NCBI RefSeq assembly: GCF_000721105.1
Contig: NZ_JOEV01000001.1
Location: 310,001-374,000 of the forward strand
DNA: 64,000 bases
From: Streptomyces cellulosae
GTDB taxonomy: Bacteria; Actinomycetota; Actinomycetes; Streptomycetales; Streptomycetaceae
Reading direction: 5' to 3'
Both the position numbers and the translations under genes were made by a program. Numbering within the stretch: the stretch's first letter is position 1; the number at the start of each line of letters is the position of its first letter. Shown in pieces: positions 1 through 9,509 of this stretch. Under the pieces are notes generated by a model. That model did no database searches, was not told where the DNA came from, and was given only the letters and a program-made list of their open reading frames with translations.

Positions 1-256
1 ACCGCAGCCGCCACAGCAGCAGGCCCGACCCCGCCACCAGGAGTACGCGCGCGAAGGTGTCGAGAGGCTCGCGATGGCCATCCTGCGCATGTGCCGCGAA
101 GGTGGAGCCGCCGAGTACGAACACGGTGAGCAGCACGGTGGACAGCCAGGGCCAGTGGGCCCGTCGCTCCTCGTCCCAGCGGTTCCACCAGGACGGCCCG
201 TGCCGCCACCACTGGGGCGGGCCGCCCCCGCGTCCGCGCTGCACGTCCTCGTCCAT
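1..256 (-). CDS. Membrane protein N-terminus, possibly sensor histidine kinase (cut by window edge)
   Basis: Reading the minus strand from an ATG at 256 gives 85 codons with no stop before the window edge, so only the N-terminus is present. It begins with a polar, Trp/Arg-rich cytoplasmic stretch (residues 1-38), followed by a hydrophobic segment around residues 40-55 and a second from about 68, giving a multi-spanning membrane N-terminus. This pattern, with a WPWLSTVLL-like first helix, is what I know from Streptomyces two-component sensor kinases of the DUF7134 type. No kinase domain is visible, so that assignment is an inference and the protein could be another membrane protein. Confidence 0.55.
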   Translation of the reverse strand, partial: MDEDVQRGRGGGPPQWWRHGPSWWNRWDEERRAHWPWLSTVLLTVFVLGGSTFAAHAQDGHREPLDTFARVLLVAGSGLLLWRLR

Positions 257-310
257 GACGGCCACGCTAGACGCCGACCGCACCCCGCGGCGTCCGCCGG
301 ACGCGGTGAG

Positions 311-338
311 CGGGCGTACTCCCCGTGAAGTACGCCCG
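311..338. terminator. 10-bp perfect stem-loop downstream of TetR gene
   Basis: Arms CGGGCGTACT (311-320) and AGTACGCCCG (329-338) are perfectly complementary around an 8-nt loop. The hairpin lies 40 bp past the stop of the minus-strand TetR gene and upstream of the next minus-strand gene, as expected for an intrinsic terminator lacking a U-tract, which is usual in Streptomyces. An operator role for the gene at 256 cannot be excluded. Confidence 0.6.
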
Positions 339-377
339 GCACGGCGCCGACGGTAGGTGCCGACGGTTTTGGGCGGG

Positions 378-1085
378 TCACGCCTGCGCGGGGACCTCCA
401 GCCCCACGCCGTGCGCGAGCCGGGTCACCGCGTACCGGAAGAACGGCTCGCGGTCCTCCACGACTCGGTTGAACGAGCCGAACAGTTCGAACCCGATCAG
501 CCCGTACAGCTCGGCCCAGGCCGCCACGAGGGCCGCGACCGTCTCGGGCGGGAGATCGGGGGCATGGTCGGCGGCCATGCGCGCGGCCTCGGCCCGCAGC
601 TCCGCCGGCAGCGGGGGGCCGGCGGCCAGGTGGTGGCCCTCGCGTGCGGCGCGGAGGATGCCGATGAAGACGAGGGCGACGCGGGAGGCGGCCGGGATCG
701 TGGCGTCCGGTGCGACGTAGCCGGGCACCGGCGATCCGTAGATCAGCGCGTACTCGTGCGGATGGGCCAGTGCCCAGCCGCGCACGGCCTCGCAGACGGC
801 GGTCCAGCGCTGCGCGGGACCGGCGTCCGCGAGTGCGTCGTGGGCCGCTTCCGCGCTCTCCCCCATGGAGTCGTAGGCATCGATGATGAGAGCGGTCAGC
901 AGCTCGTCCCGGCTCGGGAAGTAGCGGTACAGCGCGGAGGAGACCATGCCGAGTTCGCGGGCCACCGCGCGCAGCGAGAGTTTGGCGGCACCTTCGGCCG
1001 CGAGCTGTCTGCGGGCCTCGTCCTTGATGGCCGCGGTGACTTCCATCCTGGCTCGCGCGCGGGCGCCGGGTGCGGTGCTGCTCAT
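378..1085 (-). CDS. TetR/AcrR family transcriptional regulator with WHG-type C-terminal domain
   Basis: 235 residues from the ATG at 1085; upstream in-frame extension to 1196 would run through the operator DNA and is rejected. Residues about 15-60 form the TetR helix-turn-helix (AAIKDEARRQLAAEG...LSLRAVARELGM-SALYRYFPSRDELL pattern). The C-terminal part contains the AHPHEYALIYGSPVPGY motif typical of TetR regulators with the WHG (TetR_C_33) ligand-binding domain. It is divergent from the F420-dependent reductase gene at 1234. The 148-bp gap holds two copies of a composite palindrome, so auto-repression and repression of the reductase gene are likely. The ligand is unknown. Confidence 0.9.
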   Translation of the reverse strand: MSSTAPGARARARMEVTAAIKDEARRQLAAEGAAKLSLRAVARELGMVSSALYRYFPSRDELLTALIIDAYDSMGESAEAAHDALADAGPAQRWTAVCEAVRGWALAHPHEYALIYGSPVPGYVAPDATIPAASRVALVFIGILRAAREGHHLAAGPPLPAELRAEAARMAADHAPDLPPETVAALVAAWAELYGLIGFELFGSFNRVVEDREPFFRYAVTRLAHGVGLEVPAQA

Positions 1086-1109
1086 GGGTTCAGTGTTCCA
1101 TGAAAAACA

Positions 1110-1139
1110 GAGCACTGCACACAAAAGAGAGCGCTGCTC
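1110..1139. promoter_or_regulatory. Composite TetR operator, copy A
   Basis: Two 11-bp half-palindromic elements, GAGCACTGCAC (1110-1120) and GAGCGCTGCTC (1129-1139), are separated by the 8-bp spacer ACAAAAGA. The element repeats at 1184-1213 with the same spacing. It lies 25 bp upstream of the TetR start, so binding here would block TetR transcription. Binding by this TetR is inference. Confidence 0.7.
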
Positions 1140-1183
1140 TTGTTTTGTGGCACCGACGCGGGCACACTGAACACATCGAACGA

Positions 1184-1213
1184 GAGCAGTGCTCACAAAA
1201 GCGAGCGGCGCTC
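1184..1213. promoter_or_regulatory. Composite TetR operator, copy B
   Basis: GAGCAGTGCTC (1184-1194, perfect palindrome about its centre) and GAGCGGCGCTC (1203-1213, perfect palindrome) are separated by ACAAAAGC. Arrangement and spacer length are identical to copy A, 74 bp away. It ends 20 bp before the ATG of the reductase gene, where a repressor would occlude its promoter or ribosome access. Confidence 0.7.
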
Positions 1214-1233
1214 TCTCTCATCCTGGGGGTTCC

Positions 1234-1683
1234 ATGTCCACGCACGTCCAGAAGCCCGGCTGGTTCACCGTCAACGTCCTCAACCGTGCCGTCGCATGGA
1301 TGACCCGCCGGGGCATGAGTGTCTGGGGCTCCCGGGTGCTGGCGGTCCGCGGCCGCAAGAGCGGTGAGTGGCGGACCACGCCGGTGAACCTGCTGACCGT
1401 GGACGGACAGCAGTACCTGGTCGCTCCGCGCGGGCACGTCCAGTGGACGCACAACATGCGCGCGGCCGGCGGCGGGCAGCTTCGCCTCGGCAAGAACGCG
1501 GAATCGTTCACCGCGACCGAGGTGACCGACGACGACAAGGTCCCGCTGCTGCGCGCCTACCTCAAGCGCTGGAAGGCCGAGGTCGGGGTCTTCTTCAACG
1601 GCGTCGGCCCGGACTCCTCCGACGCCGACCTGCGTCGTATCGCCCCCGACCACCCGGTCTTCCGGATCACCGTCACCCGGTGA
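1234..1683 (+). CDS. Nitroreductase/quinone reductase family deazaflavin (F420H2)-dependent oxidoreductase
   Basis: 149 residues, the usual size of the Ddn/DUF385 split-beta-barrel family, which uses coenzyme F420H2 to reduce quinones, nitro-compounds or other acceptors. Family features visible are the N-terminal amphipathic helix (residues 8-25), the SRVLAVRGRKSGEWRTTPVN core that contacts F420 phosphate and strands, and the W-x-H-N segment near residue 72. The start is the ATG at 1234, since an upstream ATG at 1189 lies inside operator B. It is divergent from a TetR regulator and its 3' end overlaps the convergent flavoprotein gene by 11 bp. The physiological substrate cannot be read from the sequence. 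Confidence 0.88.
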   Translation: MSTHVQKPGWFTVNVLNRAVAWMTRRGMSVWGSRVLAVRGRKSGEWRTTPVNLLTVDGQQYLVAPRGHVQWTHNMRAAGGGQLRLGKNAESFTATEVTDDDKVPLLRAYLKRWKAEVGVFFNGVGPDSSDADLRRIAPDHPVFRITVTR

Positions 1684-2929
1684 CCTCGCCTGCCGCGGGC
1701 TCCACGGGCCGGCGGTCCAGCGCGGTCAGCGCCCGCTGGGCGAAGGGATGCGAGCGGACGAGCTCGCCCAGCGAGGTCGCGCCGCGAGTGATGTCCGCGA
1801 ACGCCTTCCAGGCCGGCCGGAAGCCGGTGAGCGCCGCGTGGAACAGGCCCGGCCGCCGCTCGAACACCGTCAGCATGCTCTTGCCGACGGCCATCTCGAC
1901 GCCGAGCCCCGCCTTGATGGCGAACGCGTAGTTCAGGGCCTGACGCCGGGCGTCCACCGCGTCGTGTGCCTCCGCGATCCTGACCGCCCACTCCCCCGCG
2001 AGCCGGCCCGAGCGCAGCGCGAACGAGATGCCCTCACGGGTCCACGGCTCCAGCAGCCCGGCCGCGTCCCCGCACACCACCACCCGCCCGCGGGACAGCG
2101 GCGAGTCGTCGGCCCGGCACCGGGTCAGGTGGCCGGAGGAGATGCTCGGTTCGAAGCCGGCGAGGCCCAGCCGCCCGATGAACTCCTCCAGGTACCGCTT
2201 GGTGGCCGCCCCCTCACCGCGGGCCGAGATCACCCCGACGGTGAGCGTGTCGCCCTTGGGGAACACCCAGCCGTAACTGCCGGGCATCGGCCCCCAGTCG
2301 ATGAGCACCCGCCCCTTCCAGTCCTCGGCGACCGTCTCCGGCACCGGGATCTCCGCCTCCAGGCCGAGGTCCACCTGGTCGAGCTTCACACCGACGTGCG
2401 CCCCTATGCGGCTGGCACTGCCGTCCGCGCCGACCACGGCCCGCGCCAGTACCGTCTCGCCGCCCTGCAGGACCACCGCGACCGTGCGCCGGTCCGGCAC
2501 GGAGGATCCGTGCTGCTCGACCCGCTGGACGGTGACGCCCGTGCGCAGCTCGGCACCCGCCTTCTGGGCGTGCTCGACCAGTTGCTGGTCGAACTCGGGC
2601 CGGTTGATCAGCCCGAACAGCATGTGCTTGGCGCGACGGGTGCGGCTGAAGCGGCCGTTGTGCGAGAACGTCACCGCGTGCACCCGGTCCCTCAACGGCA
2701 GTTCGAAGCCGGGTGGCAGACAGTCGCGGGAGGGCCCGATGATGCCGCCGCCGCAGGTCTTGTACCGGGGAAGTTCGGCCTTCTCCAGCAGCAGCACGCG
2801 CCGCCCCGCCACCGCCGCCGCGTACGCCGCCGAGGCGCCCGCGGGTCCCGCGCCCACCACCACGACGTCCCACACCCGCTGCACGTCGTCCGCCGAAGTA
2901 TCGTCCGCCGAAGAGTTCTCGCTGCTCAC
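1673..2929 (-). CDS. Geranylgeranyl reductase family FAD-dependent oxidoreductase
   Basis: 418 residues. The N-terminal Rossmann motif VVVVGAGPAGASAAYAA (about residues 22-38) binds the FAD ADP moiety. GADGSASRIGAHV near residue 165 and VVCGDAAGLLEPWTREGI near residue 283 are the second and third FAD-contact motifs of the GGR/BchP family. Members saturate double bonds in isoprenoid chains such as menaquinone side chains, or act as general flavin monooxygenase-like enzymes; in actinobacteria one paralogue usually lies near the nuo genes, which are not seen here. Monocistronic between two plus-strand genes; its stop overlaps the reductase gene at 1683. Confidence 0.88.
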   Translation of the reverse strand: MSSENSSADDTSADDVQRVWDVVVVGAGPAGASAAYAAAVAGRRVLLLEKAELPRYKTCGGGIIGPSRDCLPPGFELPLRDRVHAVTFSHNGRFSRTRRAKHMLFGLINRPEFDQQLVEHAQKAGAELRTGVTVQRVEQHGSSVPDRRTVAVVLQGGETVLARAVVGADGSASRIGAHVGVKLDQVDLGLEAEIPVPETVAEDWKGRVLIDWGPMPGSYGWVFPKGDTLTVGVISARGEGAATKRYLEEFIGRLGLAGFEPSISSGHLTRCRADDSPLSRGRVVVCGDAAGLLEPWTREGISFALRSGRLAGEWAVRIAEAHDAVDARRQALNYAFAIKAGLGVEMAVGKSMLTVFERRPGLFHAALTGFRPAWKAFADITRGATSLGELVRSHPFAQRALTALDRRPVEPAAGEVTG

Positions 2930-3062
2930 GATGGTCTACTGCTCCCGATCAAGCCGCTGCCGCACCTGTCCCCCGCATCCTACGGCGGACATCGCCGCAG
3001 GCCACTGTGGGAGGATCTACGGCACTCACCGGTACAACGTCGCACCCACAAGGAGCGTGCCC

Positions 3063-4418
3063 ATGTCCTCGCATCCGGTCGCCGAGACCGTCGCCTCGCT
3101 GATGCCCAGGGCGAAGGCGGAGCTCACCGAGCTGGTGGCCTTCAGGTCGGTGGCGGACTTCGACCAGTTCCCGAGGAGCGAGAGCGAGGGCGCCGCCCGG
3201 TGGGTCGCGGACGCGCTCGCCGCCGAGGGCTTCCAGGACGTGGCCCTGCTCGACACCCCCGACGGCACCCAGTCGGTGTACGGCCACCTGCCCGGACCCG
3301 AGGGAGCGAAAACGGTCCTGCTGTACGCCCACTACGACGTGCAGCCGCCGCTGGACGAGGCCGCCTGGACCACCCCGCCGTTCGAGCTGACCGAGCGCGA
3401 CGGCCGCTGGTACGGACGCGGGGCGGCCGACTGCAAGGGCGGCGTGATCATGCACCTGCTGGCGCTGCGGGCGCTGAAGGCCAACGGCGGCATCCCGGTC
3501 CACGTCAAGGTCATCGCCGAGGGCTCGGAGGAACAGGGGACCGGCGGTCTGGAGCGGTACGCCGAGGAGCATCCCGACCTGCTGGCGGCCGACACGATCG
3601 TGATCGGCGACGCGGGCAACTTCCGGGCCGGCCTGCCGACGGTCACCTCCACGCTGCGCGGCATGACCCTGGTCCGCATACAGATCGACACGCTCGAAGG
3701 GAACCTGCACTCCGGCCAGTTCGGCGGCGCCGCCCCCGACGCGCTGGCCGCGCTGATCCGCGTACTGGACTCGCTGCGCGCGAAGGACGGCTCGACGACG
3801 GTCGACGGGCTCGCCCCCGAGTCGCGGTGGGAGGGGTTGCAGTACGCCGAGGAGCAGTTCCGCCGGGACGCCAAGGTCCTCGACGGGGTCGAGCTGATCG
3901 GCTCCGGCACGGTCGCCGACCGGATCTGGGCCCGCCCCTCCGTCACGGTGCTCGGCATCGACTGCCCGCCGGTCGTCGGCGCCACCCCGTCCGTGCAGGC
4001 GAGCGCCCGCGCGCTGGTCAGCCTGCGGGTGCCGCCGGGCGTGGACGCGGTGGAGGCGACCCGGCTGCTCCGGGCCCATCTGGAGGCACACACGCCCTGG
4101 GGTGCGCGGGTACGCATCGAGCAGGTCGGGCAGGGCCAGGCGTTCAGCGCGGACACGACCAGCCCGGCGTACGCGGCGATGGCCGAGGCGATGGCGGTCG
4201 CCTACCCGGGCCAGGAGATGCAGTACGCCGGCCAGGGCGGCTCCATCCCGCTGTGCAACACCCTCGCCGCCCTCTACCCGCGCGCGGAGATCCTCCTCAT
4301 CGGCCTGAGCGAGCCGGAGGCGCAGATCCACGCGGTGAACGAGAGTGTGTCCCCCGAGGAGCTGGAGCGCCTGTCGGTGGCGGAGGCGCTGTTCCTGCGC
4401 ACCTACGCGGCGAGCTGA
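3063..4418 (+). CDS. M20/M25/M40 family dipeptidase / metallopeptidase
   Basis: 451 residues, full length for M20 dipeptidases, which hydrolyse di- or tripeptides or N-acyl amino acids with a dinuclear metal site. Metal and catalytic residues are visible: H90-x-D92 in LLYAHYDVQPP, D123 in GRGAADCKGG, the Glu pair at 156-157 in EGSEEQGTGG, D in IGDAGN, and a late GGSIPLCN loop. The dimerisation (lid) domain follows with LHSGQFGG. The ATG at 3063 is set by AAGGAG at 3050-3055. It is a cytosolic enzyme, having no signal peptide. The next gene starts 61 bp downstream. Confidence 0.92.
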   Translation: MSSHPVAETVASLMPRAKAELTELVAFRSVADFDQFPRSESEGAARWVADALAAEGFQDVALLDTPDGTQSVYGHLPGPEGAKTVLLYAHYDVQPPLDEAAWTTPPFELTERDGRWYGRGAADCKGGVIMHLLALRALKANGGIPVHVKVIAEGSEEQGTGGLERYAEEHPDLLAADTIVIGDAGNFRAGLPTVTSTLRGMTLVRIQIDTLEGNLHSGQFGGAAPDALAALIRVLDSLRAKDGSTTVDGLAPESRWEGLQYAEEQFRRDAKVLDGVELIGSGTVADRIWARPSVTVLGIDCPPVVGATPSVQASARALVSLRVPPGVDAVEATRLLRAHLEAHTPWGARVRIEQVGQGQAFSADTTSPAYAAMAEAMAVAYPGQEMQYAGQGGSIPLCNTLAALYPRAEILLIGLSEPEAQIHAVNESVSPEELERLSVAEALFLRTYAAS

Positions 4419-4479
4419 CGGCTTCTGCCACAAGCCAAGGGCCCTCGTCTCCGGGCGGGGGCCCTCCTACGGTCGTCCC

Positions 4480-5184
4480 ATGGACGTCATCGAGCTCCTG
4501 CCGCGCCTGCACCTGCTGCGTTTCCCCGTCGGCCAGGCATATCTGTGGCGCGACGAGCACGAGTTGACCCTGATCGACGCGGGACCGGCGGGCTCCGCAT
4601 CGCCGATCGCCGTCCTCGCCGCGCCCCTGGGGCGGTTACGGCGGATCGTGCTCACCCACTTCCACGAGGACCACGTGGGCGGGGCGGGCGATTTGGCCGC
4701 GGCGACCGGCGCCGAAGTACTGGCCCACCGCCTGGACGCACCCGTCGTACGGGGTGAGATCCCGGGCCCGCCACCGGTGTTCGAGGACTGGGAGCGCCCC
4801 CTCCACGCGGAGGCCCTGCAGCACCTGCCGCGGGGCGACTTCGCGCGCCCGCCGCAGATCACCGAGGTGTCCGGCGGGGAGGTACTCGACTTCGGCGGCG
4901 GGGCTCACGTCCTCCACGTTCCCGGGCACACGCACGGCAGTATCGCCGTCCACCTTCCGGAGCACGGCGTGCTGTTCACGGGGGACGCCGTCGCCACGTC
5001 CCCGGTCGACGGGGCCGTGATCCTCGGGGTGTTCAACCTCGATCGGGCCCAAGCGGTCGCCTCCTTCCACCGGTTGGCGGGCCTGGAGGCGGACCTGGCC
5101 TGTTTCGGCCACGGCGACCCGGTGACCGGCCGGGCCTCGGCGGCGCTTCGCAGAGCGGCGGACACCTACGACCGTGATCACTGA
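4480..5184 (+). CDS. MBL-fold metallo-hydrolase containing a TTA codon
   Basis: 234 residues with the metallo-beta-lactamase signature H60-x-H62-x-D64-H65 in LTHFHEDHVGG, a second zinc His in VPGHTHGSIAV, Asp in FTGDAVATS, and a C-terminal His in CFGHGDP. It is a stand-alone hydrolase of the glyoxalase II-like group; the substrate is unknown. Codon 53 (4636-4638) is TTA, the only in-frame TTA I found in the window, so translation probably depends on the bldA tRNA and is developmentally timed. A TACGGT hexamer ends 7 nt before the ATG and no Shine-Dalgarno is evident, suggesting a leaderless transcript. The preceding 60 bp also hold a GC-rich repeat (GGGCCC copies). Confidence 0.9.
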   Translation: MDVIELLPRLHLLRFPVGQAYLWRDEHELTLIDAGPAGSASPIAVLAAPLGRLRRIVLTHFHEDHVGGAGDLAAATGAEVLAHRLDAPVVRGEIPGPPPVFEDWERPLHAEALQHLPRGDFARPPQITEVSGGEVLDFGGGAHVLHVPGHTHGSIAVHLPEHGVLFTGDAVATSPVDGAVILGVFNLDRAQAVASFHRLAGLEADLACFGHGDPVTGRASAALRRAADTYDRDH

Positions 5185-6194
5185 TGATGGGCTCATGCCC
5201 CGCCGCCCGCGCATCGCCCGCCACACCGACATCGCCACCGCTCTCTCCCTCCTCAGCGACCGGGAACTGGCCCACCTGGTGGCGTCGGGCACGCCGAACG
5301 GTCAGGGGGTCGGCGGACGTTCGACGCTGATCGAGGTCGGCGGTGTCCGGGTCTTCGTGAAGCGGGTACCGCTCACCGACACCGAGCGGCTGCCCGAGCA
5401 CGTCCGCTCCACGGCCAACGTCTTCGGCCTGCCGCCCTTCTTCCACTACGGCATCGGGCTCGTCGCCAGTCCCGGTCTCGGCGCCTGGCGGGAACTCGCC
5501 GCGCACACGATGACCACGAACTGGGTCCTGTCCGACCGGTTCTCCGGCTTCCCGCTGCTGCACCACTGGCGGGTCCTGCCGGACAGCCCGCACCCTCTGC
5601 CGGACGAACTGGCCGACGTGGAACGGGCCGTCGCCTACTGGGGCGGCACCCCGCAGGTGCGCGAGCGCATCGAGGGCCGGCGGACGGCGTCAGCGAACCT
5701 GACGCTGTTCCTGGAGTACCTCCCGCACACCGTCCATGACTGGCTCGAAACCCGCCTGAAGGCCGGTGCCGCGGACACCGCCGTCCCCTTCGTCGAGCAG
5801 GGACTGGAAGCGGTCGTCTCCTTCCTGCACACCCGCGAACTCCTGCACCTCGACGCGCACTTCAAAAACATCCTCACCGACGGCCGCCGGCTCTACCTCA
5901 CCGACTACGGCCTCTCGCTCTCGGCGCGCTACCGTCTGACGCCCGAGGAACGCGACTTCGTCGGCCGGCACCGCCACTACGACCGCGCCTACACCCGCTC
6001 GTACCTGGTCGTCTGGCTCGTGACCGCCCTGTACGGGTACCGCGGGCAGGAGCGGGACGCCTTCATCCGCGGGTGCGCCGACGGTGAGCGTCCGGACGGA
6101 ATCCCGGAGGCCGCCGCCGATGTCATCGCGCGGCACGCCCGAGAGGCGGTCGTGATGGGCGAGTTCAATCGGCGGTTCCAGGAAGAGAGCAGGC

Positions 6195-7322
<1,128 letters not shown>

Positions 7323-7348
7323 GGCGTGCTCCTGTTCGTCCGCGGCCT

Positions 7349-8416
7349 TCACTGGGCGGCCCTGCGGCCACGGATCTCGTTCTTGGTCTCCGGGGTGAGA
7401 TGGCAGGCGGCGAGGTGCTTGCCGGGGCCGGCGACGGCCAGCAGTTCGGGCCGGTCCACCGCGCAACGCCCCTCGGGCACCCAGCCCTTGAAGGTGCAGC
7501 GGGGGTGGAAGGCGCAGCCGCCCGGAGGGTTGATCAGACTCGGCGGGGAGCCGGCGATCGGGTTCAGCCGGCGGTCCACGTCGCCGGTGATGTGCGGCAT
7601 CGACTCCAGCAAGCCCCAGGTGTAGGGGTGTTCGGGCCGCTTGAGGACGTCGCGCACACTGCCGTACTCGATGCGGCGGCCGCCGTACATCACCAGGATG
7701 TCGTCGGCGATGTCGGCCACCACCCCGAGGTCGTGCGTGATGAGGATGACGGCTGAGCCGAACTCCTCCTGCAGGTCGCGGATCAGGTCCAGGATCTGCG
7801 CCTGGACGGTGACGTCGAGGGCGGTGGTGGGCTCGTCGGCGATGAGCAGTTCGGGGTCGCAGACCAGGGCCATGGCGATCATGGCGCGCTGCCGCATACC
7901 GCCGGAGAACTGGTGCGGGTAGTCCTTCGCCCGCCGCTCGGGCTGGGGGATGCCGACTCGCTTGAGCATCTCCACGGCGCGGTCCCGGGCCTCCTTCTTG
8001 GAGACCTTGTGGTGCACCCGGTAGGCCTCGGCGATCTGGGCGCCGACGGTGAAGTACGGGTGCAGGGCGGACAGCGGGTCCTGGAAGATCATGGAGACGG
8101 TACGGCCGCGCAGCCCGCGCATCTCGTGCTCCGGCAGGGCGACCAGTTCCCGCCCCTCCAGCCAGATCTCACCGGAGACCTGGGCACGCGTGCCCTTGTG
8201 CAGTCCTAGCAGGGCCAGCGAGGTCACCGACTTCCCCGAGCCGGACTCGCCGACGATGCCGAGGGTGCTGCCCTTCTCCAGCGTGAAGGAGACACCGTCG
8301 ACGGACTTGACGACGCCGTCCTCGGTGGGGAAGTGCACCCGCAGGTCCCGCACGTCGAGGAAGGGCGAGGGGGCGGGCGTGAGGTCCGCGGGTCGGGGAG
8401 AGGTCTGCAGGGACAC
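7349..8416 (-). CDS. Oligopeptide/dipeptide ABC transporter ATP-binding protein (DppD/OppD type)
   Basis: 355 residues. Visible motifs are Walker A GESGSGKS, signature [15 protein letters not shown], Walker [14 protein letters not shown]-loop LITHDLGV, and the OppD C-terminal [12 protein letters not shown] segment. The GTG at 8416 has AAGGA 8 nt upstream; the long in-frame extension to 9169 is a shadow of the permease gene. It lies between the second permease and the DppF-type ATPase with gaps of only 29 and 26 bp, indicating co-translation. Confidence 0.93.
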   Translation of the reverse strand: MSLQTSPRPADLTPAPSPFLDVRDLRVHFPTEDGVVKSVDGVSFTLEKGSTLGIVGESGSGKSVTSLALLGLHKGTRAQVSGEIWLEGRELVALPEHEMRGLRGRTVSMIFQDPLSALHPYFTVGAQIAEAYRVHHKVSKKEARDRAVEMLKRVGIPQPERRAKDYPHQFSGGMRQRAMIAMALVCDPELLIADEPTTALDVTVQAQILDLIRDLQEEFGSAVILITHDLGVVADIADDILVMYGGRRIEYGSVRDVLKRPEHPYTWGLLESMPHITGDVDRRLNPIAGSPPSLINPPGGCAFHPRCTFKGWVPEGRCAVDRPELLAVAGPGKHLAACHLTPETKNEIRGRRAAQ

Positions 8417-8445
8417 GGGGGCGTTCCTTACGCGGCGGTCGGGGC

Positions 8446-9438
8446 TCAGGCGAGGCGGACACGGGGGTCGACGAGGCCGTACACGACATCGACGACCACG
8501 TTGGCGAGCACGACGAAGGTGGCGGCGAAGAGCGTGGTGCCGAGGATGACCGGCAGGTCGGAGTTCTGCACCGAGTCCACCGCCAGCTTGCCGATGCCGT
8601 TGATGCCGAACACCGACTCGGTGATCACCGCGGAGCCGCCGATGAGGGAGCCGACGTCCATGCCGAAGATGGTGATGATCGGGGTGATCGCGGCCCGCAG
8701 CCCGTGCTTGAGGACGACCTTGCCGGCCGGCAGTCCCTTGGCGCGGGCGGTTCGCATGTAGTCCTCGGCGAAGACCTCCAGCATGGAGGAGCGGGTGAGT
8801 CGGGTGTACATCGCGAGGTAGACGATGACCAGGGTGGCCCAGGGCAGAAGCAGGCCCTGGAACCAGGCGGACGGGTCCTGGGTGAAGGGGGTGTAGCCGG
8901 ACGCGGGCAGGATCTGCCACTTGTCGACGAACAGGAACAGCAGCAGCAGGCCGATGAAGTAGATCTGTACGGAGACGCCGACCAGCGCCAGTCCGACCGC
9001 CGCCTTGTCGGCGGCCCGGCCCCTGCGGACCGCGGCCAGCATGCCGAGGCCGACGCCCAGGACCAGGAAGACCACCGCGGCGCCGAGACCGAGTGACAGG
9101 TCCGCCGGGAAGTCGCCCAGCAAGGTGGTGAGGACCGGTGTGTCGGTCTGGAAGGAGAGCCCCAGGCACGGCGCGCCGCAGTGCACGCGCACACTCTGGT
9201 CGCCGTAGTCACGGCCTGCGAACAGGCCCTTGAAGAACTCCCAGAACTGGGTGAGGAACGATTGGTCGAGGCCCAGCGAGTGCCTGATCTCCGTCAGCCG
9301 GGACGGGGAACAGGTCTTCCCGCAGGCCAGGAGTGCGGGGTTGGACGGCAGCGCGTAGAAGATGACGAAGGTGATCGCGGTGATCACCAGCAGGATCATG
9401 GCCGCTGCCAGCAGGCGTCGGACGAGGTAGCGAAGCAT
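8446..9438 (-). CDS. Oligopeptide/dipeptide ABC transporter permease (DppB/OppB type)
   Basis: 330 residues with the classic first helix (MLRYLVRRLLAAAMILLVI...), a periplasmic loop of about 70 residues that contains two Cys, five further transmembrane helices and the EAA loop YMRTARAKGLP (around residue 228) that docks on the ATPases. The C-terminal helix ends DVVYGLVDPRVRLA, normal for DppB. The long extracytoplasmic insertion (residues about 35-105) is typical of actinobacterial homologues. Located 71 bp downstream of the binding-protein gene. Confidence 0.93.
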   Translation of the reverse strand: MLRYLVRRLLAAAMILLVITAITFVIFYALPSNPALLACGKTCSPSRLTEIRHSLGLDQSFLTQFWEFFKGLFAGRDYGDQSVRVHCGAPCLGLSFQTDTPVLTTLLGDFPADLSLGLGAAVVFLVLGVGLGMLAAVRRGRAADKAAVGLALVGVSVQIYFIGLLLLFLFVDKWQILPASGYTPFTQDPSAWFQGLLLPWATLVIVYLAMYTRLTRSSMLEVFAEDYMRTARAKGLPAGKVVLKHGLRAAITPIITIFGMDVGSLIGGSAVITESVFGINGIGKLAVDSVQNSDLPVILGTTLFAATFVVLANVVVDVVYGLVDPRVRLA

Positions 9439-9509
9439 GTCGTGCTGGACCCTGACGTGAGTGGGGTGCCCGCCGGCCGGGGAGCGCCGGCGGGCCGGAG
9501 AGGGATGTG

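Noticed and set aside
1748..4567. Very long plus-strand open frame (over 900 codons) across the flavoprotein and M20 genes
   Set aside because: It is antisense or out of frame to two well-supported genes, Arg/Pro/Gly-rich with no domain; a third-position GC artefact.
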